Of a stretch of 21,156 nt of DNA, positions 1 through 6,056 are shown piece after piece. Position numbers and translations under genes: made by a program. The notes beneath the pieces were generated by a model. The model was given only the letters and a program-made list of their open reading frames with translations, was not told the DNA's origin and did not search any database. Location of the stretch: positions 1-21,156 of the IMG/VR virus record IMGVR_UViG_3300042879_003803. One strand, written 5' to 3'. Position 1 is the first letter of the stretch. Each line of letters starts with the position of its first letter. Source of the stretch: a virus.

Positions 1-2
1 TT

Positions 3-272
3 TGGCGCAGCCAGCCCAGTCAGCCTGCGCCGACCGATCGGATCACGGATTGGGCCGGGGTTGTCGATGGCAATCCGATCCACCTGACGCTGCTGCGCGT
101 GGTGCTGGATCAGTTGTCAGGCCCGCCGCAACCGATCGCAGCCCAGCTGGATGCCGCGCTGATCCAGAACATCAAGGCGCTGATCGAGCCCAAGCCGGCG
201 CCTGTCGTCGAAGCGCCGAAGCCAGCAAAGCCGAAGGCGGACGCCCGCCCCCAACTCAAGAGGAACTGGTGA
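3..272 (+). CDS. C-terminal fragment, possibly end of large terminase subunit (partial)
   Basis: The reading frame is open from base 3 to the TGA at 270-272, so the 89 residues seen are the end of a gene that starts before the window. It has a helical stretch containing LLRVVLDQL and AALIQNIKALIEP, then a low-complexity Pro/Ala/Lys linker (KPAPVVEAPKPAKPKAD), ending in LKRNW. No catalytic motif is visible. In lambda-like genomes the large terminase subunit lies just upstream of the gpW and portal genes, and a basic tail ending in Asn-Trp is compatible with a GpA-type terminase C-terminus. That assignment rests mainly on position. It could equally be an unrelated small late protein. The next gene starts one base after this stop, so the two are probably co-translated. 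Confidence 0.5.
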   Translation, partial: WRSQPSQPAPTDRITDWAGVVDGNPIHLTLLRVVLDQLSGPPQPIAAQLDAALIQNIKALIEPKPAPVVEAPKPAKPKADARPQLKRNW

Positions 273-273
273 C

Positions 274-576
274 ATGGACCGATCTGACCGCGGCCCGGGT
301 TCCGTGCGGAACATGGGCGATGAGCCCGACCTGATCCAGTGGGTCTACGACGCCGCCAAGGCGGGAATGAGCGTCGACGAAGTGCGCAAGAGCTTCGGTG
401 CGCAGCGCGTCTATATCCCCGCGAAGCCGCAGCTGAGCAGCGAAGAGCGCGACCGCATCGCCCAAGAACTGCAGAGCCGCACTGCTGCCGAAGTGGCCCG
501 GCGGCACGGTATCAGCGTTCGGCAGGCCTATCGCATCCGGAAGCAGGCGAAGCCCAGCGGCCCGCCCGGTCTGTGA
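274..576 (+). CDS. Mor-family transcription activator-like DNA-binding protein
   Basis: This encodes 100 residues. The N-terminal half (about residues 19-51) carries the pattern LIQWVYDAAKAGMS followed by FGAQRVYIPAKP, which matches the dimerisation region and YiP strand of the Mor/Mu-C family. Residues about 60-92 form a helix-turn-helix (AAEVARRHGISVRQAYRIRK). Mor proteins activate middle or late phage promoters as dimers on imperfect palindromes. The gene starts one base after the preceding stop, with AGGAA upstream of the ATG. Its TGA is directly followed by a palindrome, CCCTGACA-N13-TGTCAGGG, that recurs after the portal gene. A role in regulating the late genes or itself through these sites is inference. 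Finding a Mor-like gene between packaging and gpW genes is unusual. Family assignment is fairly sure; the target is not known. Confidence 0.82.
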   Translation: MDRSDRGPGSVRNMGDEPDLIQWVYDAAKAGMSVDEVRKSFGAQRVYIPAKPQLSSEERDRIAQELQSRTAAEVARRHGISVRQAYRIRKQAKPSGPPGL

Positions 577-605
577 CCCTGACATTTTGCCTAGCCGTGT
601 CAGGG
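577..605. repeat. Palindromic element, copy 1
   Basis: CCCTGACA (577-584) and TGTCAGGG (598-605) are perfect 8-base inverted arms separated by 13 bases that begin TTTTGCCTA. The element starts at the base after the stop codon of the Mor-like gene. A second copy with the same arms, the same 13-base spacing and the same TTTTGCCTA in the spacer lies at 2361-2395. There is no T tract after the right arm, so a simple terminator is unlikely. The two half-sites are about two helical turns apart, as expected for an operator of a dimeric regulator. Operator, mRNA hairpin or small dispersed repeat are all possible. The rest of the spacer to base 663 shows nothing else clear. Confidence 0.7.
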
Positions 606-663
606 GGCTGCTTCGCAGAGTCCGCCGGGGCGCGGCATTCGCGTCGAATCGAAACCACCCGCC

Positions 664-879
664 ATGGCCTACACCCAAGCCGATCTTGACCGTCTTGACC
701 GAGCGATTGCCAGCGGCGTGCTGACGGTCGAAGTCGCCGGTCGGCGCATGACCTACCAGGACGTCGATGCGCTGCTGAAGGCTCGCTCGCATGTCGCCAG
801 CCAGCTTGCCGGTGTCGGCGCGCAGCCTCGCTCTGGCGCCACCAAGCGCTTCACTTTCACCAGCCTGCGGGGCGACTGA
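664..879 (+). CDS. gpW-like head-tail joining protein
   Basis: This encodes 71 residues, close to the 68 of lambda gpW. Residues 1-16 form a helix (YTQADLDRLDRAIASG). A strand follows, VLTVEVAGRRMTY, corresponding to the central beta hairpin of gpW, then a second helix (DVDALLKARSHVASQL) and a basic C-terminal tail ending FTFTSLRGD. In the family the protein plugs the portal after DNA packaging and provides the platform for the FII connector. Position supports this: it ends one base before the portal ATG. The start follows an 87-base gap with the palindrome and has only a weak ribosome-binding site. Small size limits certainty, but size, secondary structure pattern and position agree. Confidence 0.8.
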   Translation: MAYTQADLDRLDRAIASGVLTVEVAGRRMTYQDVDALLKARSHVASQLAGVGAQPRSGATKRFTFTSLRGD

Positions 880-880
880 C

Positions 881-2350
881 ATGGCCAAGCGCAAGCGCAA
901 GACGACGCGCACCCACGCCCGCGCGGCAGCGCAGCCCGTCGCGGCACAGCGCGCCTACGAAGGCGCCAACCCGAAGGACGGCTGGCGGCCGCGCCGCGGA
1001 GGCGCCAGCGCCAATGCCGATCACCGCGCTGACTCGATCCCGCTGCGCGTGCGCGCCCGGTCGCTGTACCAGAACGTGCCCTACGTCACCCGCGCGATCG
1101 ACTCGCTGGTCGCGGCCTGGGTTGGCAGCGGCATCAGCATTTACAGCACCTCGAAGTCGAAGCGCACGAAGCGCCTGTACGAAGAGCGGCTCAAGACCTG
1201 GCAGTACGAATGCGATGCCGATGGCCTGCGCTCGCTCGATGCGCTGATCCACGGCGCCGAGCTTGCTGCCGCCATCGATGGCGAGTGCCTGATCCGCCGC
1301 CGGCCGCGCCGCGAAAGCGATGGCCTGTCGGTGCCGCTGCAGCTGCAGCTGCTGGAGATCGACTGGCTGGACAGCACCCGCAACGGGCCCGCGCCCAGCG
1401 GCAACGGCAGCGTGATGATCAACGGGATCCAGTACAACGCTATCGGCCGCATCGAGGGCTACTGGCTGTTCGATGCGCACCCTGGCGACACGTACACCAA
1501 CACCGGGCGATTCGACAGCCGGCTGGTGCCCGCCAGCGAGATCATCCACTACTTCGAACCGAAGCGGCCGGGACAGGGGCGCGGCATCAGCCGCCTGCAC
1601 TCTGTCATTGCGCGGGTGCGCGACTTCGCCCTCTACGAAGACGCAGAGCTCGCGCGCAAGAACCTCGAGTCGCGGTTCGGCATTGTCGCCTCGGCGGACG
1701 TCGACGCGCTGGCCAATCCCGCGGTCGGCGCCACGCAGGTCACGGACCAGCAGCTCATCGAGGGCGACCTGGGCATGCTGCCTTCGGGCGGCATCACGCA
1801 ACTGCCGCCCGGCCTGAACCTGACCAAGATGGAGCCGGCCGCCGCGCCCGGCATGGTCGAGTACTCCAAGCTCTCGCTGCACCTGATCTGCGCGGGCGTT
1901 GGTGTGCCGTACCACATGGCCACCGGCGACGTAAGCGAGGTCAACTTCAGCAGCGCTCGCATCCGCGACATCGACTTCCGCCGCGACGTCGACCAGCACC
2001 AGTGGATGTGCACCGCCCCGCGGCTGATCCGCCCGATCATGAAGTGGTTTGCCGATGCGATCGAACTGAGCGAAGGGCTGCGTGCCGACTACGGCTTCGA
2101 GTACTCGATGCCCAAGTGGGACTACGTCAACCCCAAGCAGGACATCGATGCCGAGCGCGGCGCGCTGGAAGGCGGCCTGACCACGCTCAGCGAGTCGCTG
2201 CGCCGCCGTGGCTTCAAGCCCGAAGAGGTCTTCGCCGAAATGGCGCAGGACTTCGAGGCTCTTGAGAGCAGCGGCGCCATCAAACTGCTGCAGCTGATGC
2301 GCGGGGCTGCGGCCGCCGCCTTGCCGCCTGCGGAGCCAGGGCAAAACTGA
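881..2350 (+). CDS. Phage portal protein, lambda family
   Basis: This encodes 489 residues, compared with 533 for lambda gpB. The portal dodecamer sits at one head vertex, is the channel for DNA entry and exit, and binds the terminase. Features typical of the lambda portal family are the N-terminal RVRARSLYQNVPYVTRAID segment (around residues 50-70), the motif VPASEIIHYFEPKRPGQGRG (around 212-231), ISRLHSVIARVRDFALYEDAEL, and the late motif HMATGDVSEVNFSSARIRDID (around 346-366). The N-terminus is very basic (MAKRKRKTTRTHARAA). I chose the ATG at 881, one base after the gpW stop and preceded by GCGGGGCG, rather than an in-frame upstream codon at 791 that would lie inside gpW. The gene ends 10 bases before the second palindrome. 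Confidence 0.95.
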   Translation: MAKRKRKTTRTHARAAAQPVAAQRAYEGANPKDGWRPRRGGASANADHRADSIPLRVRARSLYQNVPYVTRAIDSLVAAWVGSGISIYSTSKSKRTKRLYEERLKTWQYECDADGLRSLDALIHGAELAAAIDGECLIRRRPRRESDGLSVPLQLQLLEIDWLDSTRNGPAPSGNGSVMINGIQYNAIGRIEGYWLFDAHPGDTYTNTGRFDSRLVPASEIIHYFEPKRPGQGRGISRLHSVIARVRDFALYEDAELARKNLESRFGIVASADVDALANPAVGATQVTDQQLIEGDLGMLPSGGITQLPPGLNLTKMEPAAAPGMVEYSKLSLHLICAGVGVPYHMATGDVSEVNFSSARIRDIDFRRDVDQHQWMCTAPRLIRPIMKWFADAIELSEGLRADYGFEYSMPKWDYVNPKQDIDAERGALEGGLTTLSESLRRRGFKPEEVFAEMAQDFEALESSGAIKLLQLMRGAAAAALPPAEPGQN

Positions 2351-2360
2351 TCGCGCCCCC

Positions 2361-2395
2361 CCCCCCTGACATTTTGCCTATTTCTGTCAGGGGGG
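2361..2395. repeat. Palindromic element, copy 2, with an 11-C tract
   Basis: CCCCCCTGACA (2361-2371) and TGTCAGGGGGG (2385-2395) form a perfect 11-base inverted repeat around a 13-base spacer beginning TTTTGCCTA. It matches copy 1 at 577-605 in arms, spacing and the first part of the spacer. The left arm is part of an uninterrupted run of 11 C (2356-2366). Right of the element lies TAGGGGGAAG (2396-2405), which together with the right arm is the only purine-rich sequence that could serve the protease-capsid start at 2417. A hairpin here could therefore influence translation of that gene, but this is inference. Operator function is the alternative. Confidence 0.72.
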
Positions 2396-2416
2396 TAGGG
2401 GGAAGCATGCGACCCC

Positions 2417-4360
2417 ATGAACGCGAAAACCCGCACGCTTCCCAACCAGATCCGACTGGCGACCCTGCAGCCGGACACCTTCAACCCCGAAGCCCGCACC
2501 GTCGAAGTGGTCTGGACTACCGGCGCCCGCGTGCGGCGCTATGACTGGTGGGAAAACGAGTACTACGACGAAGAGCTGGAAGTCTCCAGTGCTGCCGTCG
2601 ACCTCGCGCGCCTCAGCAGCGGCGCAGCGCCCGTCCTGAACTCGCACCGCACCGGTGACCTGTCGAGCCAGATCGGCGTGGTCGAGCGCGCATGGATCGA
2701 CGGCAACGAAGGCCGCGCCGTGCTGCGCATGTCGGGCCGCGAAGACCTTGCCGGCATCGTCGCCGACATCCAGGCCGGAATCATTCGAAACATCAGCGTC
2801 GGCTACAGCGTGCAGGAGTACGCCGTCACTCGCGCGCAAGGGCAAGTGCCTGTCTACCGCGCCGTTCGCTGGAGCCCCTCGGAACTCAGCTTCGTCACCG
2901 TGCCGGCCGATGCACAGGCCGGCACGCGCGACGCCCCACAGCAGGGCACCCCCTGCGTCTTCAACACCAAGGAAACCACCATGGACCGTAATGATCCGGC
3001 GGCCACCGCCGATGACGCCGCTGATCCCGCGGCCAACTCTCAGACCGTTGTCGCGCCGGCGCCTGCCGCCTCGGTGGACGAAGGCGCCATTGCGGCGCGC
3101 TCGGCCGAAGTGATCGAGCTGGCCACCCGCCACGGCTTTGCCGACCGCGCCGCCGGCTGGGTGCGCGAAGGCAAGAGTCCCGATCAGGTACGCAAGCTGA
3201 TCCTCGACGACCAGGCCACCCGCGACGCCAACAGCGGCGGCCACGTCAACCGCGTATCGGCCGGTGAAGACCAGGCCGACAAGACCCGCAACGCAGCCGT
3301 CAATGTGCTGCTGGCGCGCGGTCAGGTGATCGACCCCGCCAGCAAGCAGCGCATCATCGTCGACGGCGCCAACCCCTTCCGCGGGCACAGCCTGGTCGAC
3401 ATGGCGCGCAGCGCTCTTGAGCGTGCCGGCGTGCGCACCGAAGGCATGGACAAGATGGGGCTGGTCGGCCGTGCGTTCACGCAGGGCACCAGCGACTTCC
3501 CGATCCTGCTCGAATCGGCGATGCACAAGACGCTGCAGAGCGCCTACGTGCTGGCGCCCGACACCTGGTCGCGCTTCTGCGCCCGCGGCAGCGTCAGCGA
3601 CTTCCGCGCGCACAACCGCTACCGCGTCGGCAGCATCGGCAACCTTGACGCGCTGAATGAGCATGGCGAGTACAAGAACAAGCCGATCCCGGACGGTGAG
3701 CGTTCGCCCATCCAGGCCGGCACCAAAGGCAATACGATCAACCTGACGCGCCATGCCATTATCAACGATGACCTGGGCGCCTTCCTGGGGCTGGCCACGG
3801 CCTTTGGCCGCAGCGCGCGCCGCACGATCGAAGCAGACGTGTACGCCCTGCTGGCGTCGAACCCGGTGATGCCGGACACCTTCGCCCTGTTCAGCACCGA
3901 GCACGGCAACCTCGCGAGCTCCGCGGGCGCGCCGAGTGTCGACACCCTCGAAGCCGCGCGCGTGCTGATGGCCAAGCAGAAGGACGTCGGCAACAACGAC
4001 TTCCTCGACCTGCGCCCGGCCATCTGGCTGGGCCCCATGGGCACCGGCGGCGACGCTCGCGTGGTGAACGACGCGCAGTACGACCCCGACACCGCCAACA
4101 AGCTGCAGCGCCCGAACAAGGTGCGTGGCCTGCTGCGCGACATCGTCGACACGCCGCGCATTCTCGACACCAAGTGGTACCTGTTCGCCGATCCGAGCGA
4201 AGCGCCTGTCATCGAGGTCGCCTTCCTCGACGGCCAGGACCAGCCCTTCCTCGACATGGAAGAGGGCTTCAGCGTCGACGGTGCCCGCTGGAAGGTTCGT
4301 CTGGACTACGGCGTGGCCGCCATCGACTACCGCGGCGCCGTCCGCAACAACGGCAGCTGA
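2417..4360 (+). CDS. Fused prohead protease (S78-type) and major capsid protein
   Basis: This is a single 647-residue frame. Residues 1-185 are an HK97-type prohead protease. The expected His, Ser and Glu of that serine protease family are visible as H77 (VLNSHRTG), S127 (IRNISVGY) and E156 (PSELSFVTVPA). Residues about 190-290 are an Ala/Asp-rich then helical segment that could act as scaffold (delta) domain. Residues about 291-647 are a HK97-fold capsid protein, with FTQGTSDFPILLESAMHK and TRHAIINDDLGAF in the core and WKVRLDYGVAAIDYRGAVRN at the end. The protease would cleave scaffold from capsid during head maturation. An internal ATG at 2981 with AAGGAAA upstream could yield capsid alone. 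The fused arrangement is known in some siphoviruses. The start at 2417 lacks a well-spaced ribosome-binding site (AGGGGG lies 14 bases away). Confidence 0.95.
   Translation: MNAKTRTLPNQIRLATLQPDTFNPEARTVEVVWTTGARVRRYDWWENEYYDEELEVSSAAVDLARLSSGAAPVLNSHRTGDLSSQIGVVERAWIDGNEGRAVLRMSGREDLAGIVADIQAGIIRNISVGYSVQEYAVTRAQGQVPVYRAVRWSPSELSFVTVPADAQAGTRDAPQQGTPCVFNTKETTMDRNDPAATADDAADPAANSQTVVAPAPAASVDEGAIAARSAEVIELATRHGFADRAAGWVREGKSPDQVRKLILDDQATRDANSGGHVNRVSAGEDQADKTRNAAVNVLLARGQVIDPASKQRIIVDGANPFRGHSLVDMARSALERAGVRTEGMDKMGLVGRAFTQGTSDFPILLESAMHKTLQSAYVLAPDTWSRFCARGSVSDFRAHNRYRVGSIGNLDALNEHGEYKNKPIPDGERSPIQAGTKGNTINLTRHAIINDDLGAFLGLATAFGRSARRTIEADVYALLASNPVMPDTFALFSTEHGNLASSAGAPSVDTLEAARVLMAKQKDVGNNDFLDLRPAIWLGPMGTGGDARVVNDAQYDPDTANKLQRPNKVRGLLRDIVDTPRILDTKWYLFADPSEAPVIEVAFLDGQDQPFLDMEEGFSVDGARWKVRLDYGVAAIDYRGAVRNNGS
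2969..2983 (+). promoter_or_regulatory. Internal ribosome-binding site and ATG for separate capsid translation
   Basis: Inside the protease-capsid frame, AAGGAAA at 2969-2975 is followed after a short spacer by the in-frame ATG at 2981 (residue 189). It lies exactly where protease sequence ends and the scaffold/capsid part begins (FNTKETT then MDRND). Translation from here would give a 459-residue scaffold-capsid protein in excess over protease, as lambda does with its nested C and Nu3 frames. The site is visible in sequence; its use is inference. Confidence 0.55.
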
Positions 4361-4392
4361 TCGGCGCTCGCCGAACCCACTGACAGCCAAGC

Positions 4393-4417
4393 GCCCGGGC
4401 CCATTCGCGGCCCGGGC
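4393..4417 (+). other. GC-rich hairpin between capsid and decoration genes
   Basis: GCCCGGGCC (4393-4401) and GGCCCGGGC (4409-4417) are perfect 9-base complementary arms around a 7-base loop, within the 77-base gap after the capsid gene. No T tract follows. The hairpin ends 20 bases before the decoration gene ATG, upstream of its GAGGAAA ribosome-binding site. It could slow transcription, protect an mRNA end or be a weak terminator. Nothing else is seen in this gap. Confidence 0.5.
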
Positions 4418-4437
4418 CACCAATCGAGGAAAGCAAC

Positions 4438-4818
4438 ATGGCTACCAACTATCAGCAGGCGGGTGCAGTCATCGACTGGACCAACGGCACCGGCGCCAGC
4501 GTCGCGGCCAATTCGATCGTTCGCATGGGGCACATCCTGGGCGTTGCGCTCGCCACCATCGCGAACGGCGCGACCGGTGCGGTCGCTGTCGAGGGTGTGT
4601 TCTCCGGCATTCCCAAGGTGTCCGGCGCCGAGTTCGCGCAGGGCGAGAAGCTGGTCTGGGATATCAGCGCCAACAGCAACGCGGGTGCGTTCGACGACAG
4701 CGCGGCGACGCCTGCCACGGGCGACATCACGGGCGCTGCTGTGGCGTGGGTGGCGGGCACCAACGGCCAGACCACCTGCACGATCAAGCTGACCCCGGGC
4801 AACGCAACCCGCACGTAA
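4438..4818 (+). CDS. Capsid decoration protein, DUF2190 type
   Basis: This encodes 126 residues, almost entirely short beta strands rich in Ala, Gly, Thr and Val, with no signal peptide or membrane helix. The pattern is that of DUF2190-type phage proteins: an N-terminal YQQAGAVIDWTNGTGASVAANS, then VVRMGH-like strand, GATGAVAVEGVFSGIPK, and FAQGEKLVWDIS. These proteins sit on or stabilise the mature capsid surface, like lambda gpD in role. Position directly after the capsid gene supports this. GAGGAAA lies 9 bases before the ATG, a good ribosome-binding site for an abundant protein. The gene is followed by a strong hairpin at 4828-4855, so it probably ends the head transcription segment. Confidence 0.88.
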   Translation: MATNYQQAGAVIDWTNGTGASVAANSIVRMGHILGVALATIANGATGAVAVEGVFSGIPKVSGAEFAQGEKLVWDISANSNAGAFDDSAATPATGDITGAAVAWVAGTNGQTTCTIKLTPGNATRT

Positions 4819-4827
4819 CCCCCGAAC

Positions 4828-4855
4828 CGCATCGCCCGGTTCGCCGGGCGGTGCG
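4828..4855 (+). terminator. 12-base-pair hairpin with UUCG loop, terminator-like
   Basis: CGCATCGCCCGG (4828-4839) and CCGGGCGGTGCG (4844-4855) pair over 12 positions (one T-G wobble) around the loop TTCG. UUCG closed by a strong stem is a well known very stable RNA tetraloop. It begins 9 bases after the decoration gene stop. The sequence after it, TCTGCCCTTGCCTT, is pyrimidine-rich but not a clean T run, so it may be a partial terminator, a pause site or an mRNA 3'-end protector rather than a full stop. It separates the head genes from the lysis and membrane genes. Confidence 0.6.
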
Positions 4856-4882
4856 TCTGCCCTTGCCTTGAGTCCTGATGCC

Positions 4883-5269
4883 ATGACTGCAGTGCAGTGG
4901 ATTGCTGCCATCGGTTCCGCGCTCGCCCTGCTCGGCACTGTGTTCGGTGCGTGCTGGTGGGTGGTGCGGCATTCGCTGCACGTTCAGCGGTTCGCGCTCG
5001 AAGCGATCGCCGACATGAAAACGCGGATCGCCGCGCTCGAGCTGCAGGCTATTGACGGCAAAGAGCTGGATGCCGCTTTGGAGAAAGCCCTGGCAAAGCT
5101 GATGAATCAGATCGAGCGGCGTCTCGATGGCATGGAACAGGGCCTGCGGTCGGCGACCAGCGAAATGCACCAGGTGCGCGTCGACCTTGCGGTGCTGAAG
5201 GACCGCGAAGGTGGCGTCGACTACAGCGAGCACAACCGTCGAGTGATGGGGGTGGCCCGCAATGGCTGA
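4883..5269 (+). CDS. Membrane-anchored coiled-coil protein of the lysis region
   Basis: This encodes 128 residues. Residues about 4-30 (VQWIAAIGSALALLGTVFGA then CWWVV) are one transmembrane helix. Residues about 40-110 are strongly helical and charged with heptad-like spacing (IADMKTRIAALELQAIDG, LEKALAKLMNQIERRLDG, VRVDLAVLKDREGG), indicating a coiled coil, probably exposed outside or inside the inner membrane. I do not recognise a named family. Single-helix coiled-coil proteins occur among holin-like and spanin-like phage proteins, and the neighbours (endolysin, holin candidate, spanins) make a lysis or membrane role likely. I chose ATG 4883 so that the membrane helix begins at the N-terminus; a TTG five codons upstream (4868) is possible. 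It overlaps the next gene by 8 bases. Confidence 0.75.
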   Translation: MTAVQWIAAIGSALALLGTVFGACWWVVRHSLHVQRFALEAIADMKTRIAALELQAIDGKELDAALEKALAKLMNQIERRLDGMEQGLRSATSEMHQVRVDLAVLKDREGGVDYSEHNRRVMGVARNG

Positions 5270-5612
5270 CCTGGGCAACGCCGACGCCATCGAACGCATC
5301 AGCGCAATCACTCGTGCTCTGGGCGCGGGCAGCAGCAACGCCAGCGTCAAGGTCGAGATCAACGCCGGCGGCTTCGGCGTGGTGGTCGCTGCGGGCTGCT
5401 GCGTGCTGATGCTGCTGCTGTCGTGGGTCTTGCTGTGGCTGGTCGGCGACATGCGGCACAGCACCGAGCAGGCCGCCATCGAAACGCGCGCCCAGCTCCG
5501 CGAGCACGGCCACCAGCTCAACGCCATCTACCGCGTCGCCCCCAGCGTCGAGCGCGAGGTGCGCGCCCGGCTTGAAGAAGACGCCCGCCTGCGCGCGCAG
5601 GCCTCGGAGTAG
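5262..5612 (+). CDS. Single-helix membrane protein, unknown function
   Basis: This encodes 116 residues. Residues 1-36 are soluble, and about 37-62 form one hydrophobic helix (GVVVAAGCCVLMLLLSWVLL then WLVG). Residues 63-116 are charged and helical with coiled-coil character (HSTEQAAIETRAQLREHGHQ, EREVRARLEEDARLRAQ). It starts inside the end of the preceding membrane coiled-coil gene and ends 5 bases before the endolysin ATG, so the three are probably translated together. The pairing of two one-helix, coiled-coil membrane proteins ahead of an endolysin suggests a partner complex, but no family is recognised. A holin-like or anti-holin-like role is possible. Confidence 0.72.
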   Translation: MADLGNADAIERISAITRALGAGSSNASVKVEINAGGFGVVVAAGCCVLMLLLSWVLLWLVGDMRHSTEQAAIETRAQLREHGHQLNAIYRVAPSVEREVRARLEEDARLRAQASE

Positions 5613-5617
5613 CCAGC

Positions 5618-6055
5618 ATGTCCACCGTCATCATCCTCGACCCCGATCCCGAAGAGACCGAACTGGTCAGCGCCAGCGGCTGGTCGGCCTACCCGAACTT
5701 CAGCCGCGCCGAGTTCGCCTGCAAGCATACCGGCGCGTGCCACATGCGCCGCGACTTCATGGCGGTGCTGCAGCGCATCCGCAACGACTTCGGGCCGCTG
5801 CGCATCACCAGCGGCTACCGGCACCCCTCGCACCCTGTCGAGGCCCGCAAGGGCCACACCACGGGCGAGCACACGCAGGGCGCGGCGTGCGACGTGGCGG
5901 TGAGCGGCGCCGACGCGCTGCGCTTGATCCAGATCGCCACCGTGCGCGGCATCACTCGCATCGGCGTGCAGCAGAAGGGCCCGCAGAACACGCGCTTCAT
6001 CCACCTCGGCCTAGGCGGGCGCGGCCTGGCCTCGCCGGCGATCTGGAGCTACTGA
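5618..6055 (+). CDS. M15-type peptidase, probable endolysin
   Basis: This encodes 145 residues, one complete catalytic domain without signal peptide or wall-binding domain. It matches the M15 (D,D-carboxypeptidase-like, Peptidase_M15_3) fold: NFSRAEFACKHTG near the N-terminus, ITSGYRHPSHP (63-73), the zinc motif HTQGAACD with H85 and D92, and the third zinc ligand H129 in RFIHLGL. Such enzymes cut peptide cross-links in peptidoglycan. With no export signal it would depend on a holin to reach the wall, and a holin candidate lies two genes downstream. The ATG is 5 bases after the previous stop, with GGAGTAG nearby as ribosome-binding site. A tail-borne peptidase is the alternative, less likely given the neighbours. 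Confidence 0.92.
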   Translation: MSTVIILDPDPEETELVSASGWSAYPNFSRAEFACKHTGACHMRRDFMAVLQRIRNDFGPLRITSGYRHPSHPVEARKGHTTGEHTQGAACDVAVSGADALRLIQIATVRGITRIGVQQKGPQNTRFIHLGLGGRGLASPAIWSY

Positions 6056-6056
6056 C

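Noticed and set aside
577-605. Simple rho-independent terminator at palindrome copy 1
   Set aside because: The stem is only 8 base pairs with a 13-base loop and is followed by CTGCTTCG, not a T run.
1210-2265. 351-codon plus-strand frame inside the portal gene
   Set aside because: Arg/Pro/His-rich out-of-frame translation of a well supported gene.
857-2344. 495-codon minus-strand frame opposite the portal
   Set aside because: Shadow of the portal gene; composition is typical of antisense translation of GC-rich coding DNA.
2387-4423. 678-codon open frame on the minus strand opposite the capsid gene
   Set aside because: It mirrors the protease-capsid gene, whose protein sequence is clearly recognisable. 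Long antisense frames are expected in GC-rich DNA with strong third-position bias. No ribosome-binding site or protein family was seen.
4868-4882. TTG start for the first membrane protein gene
   Set aside because: ATG 4883 places the membrane helix at the N-terminus and needs no rare start codon. The five extra residues add nothing recognisable.
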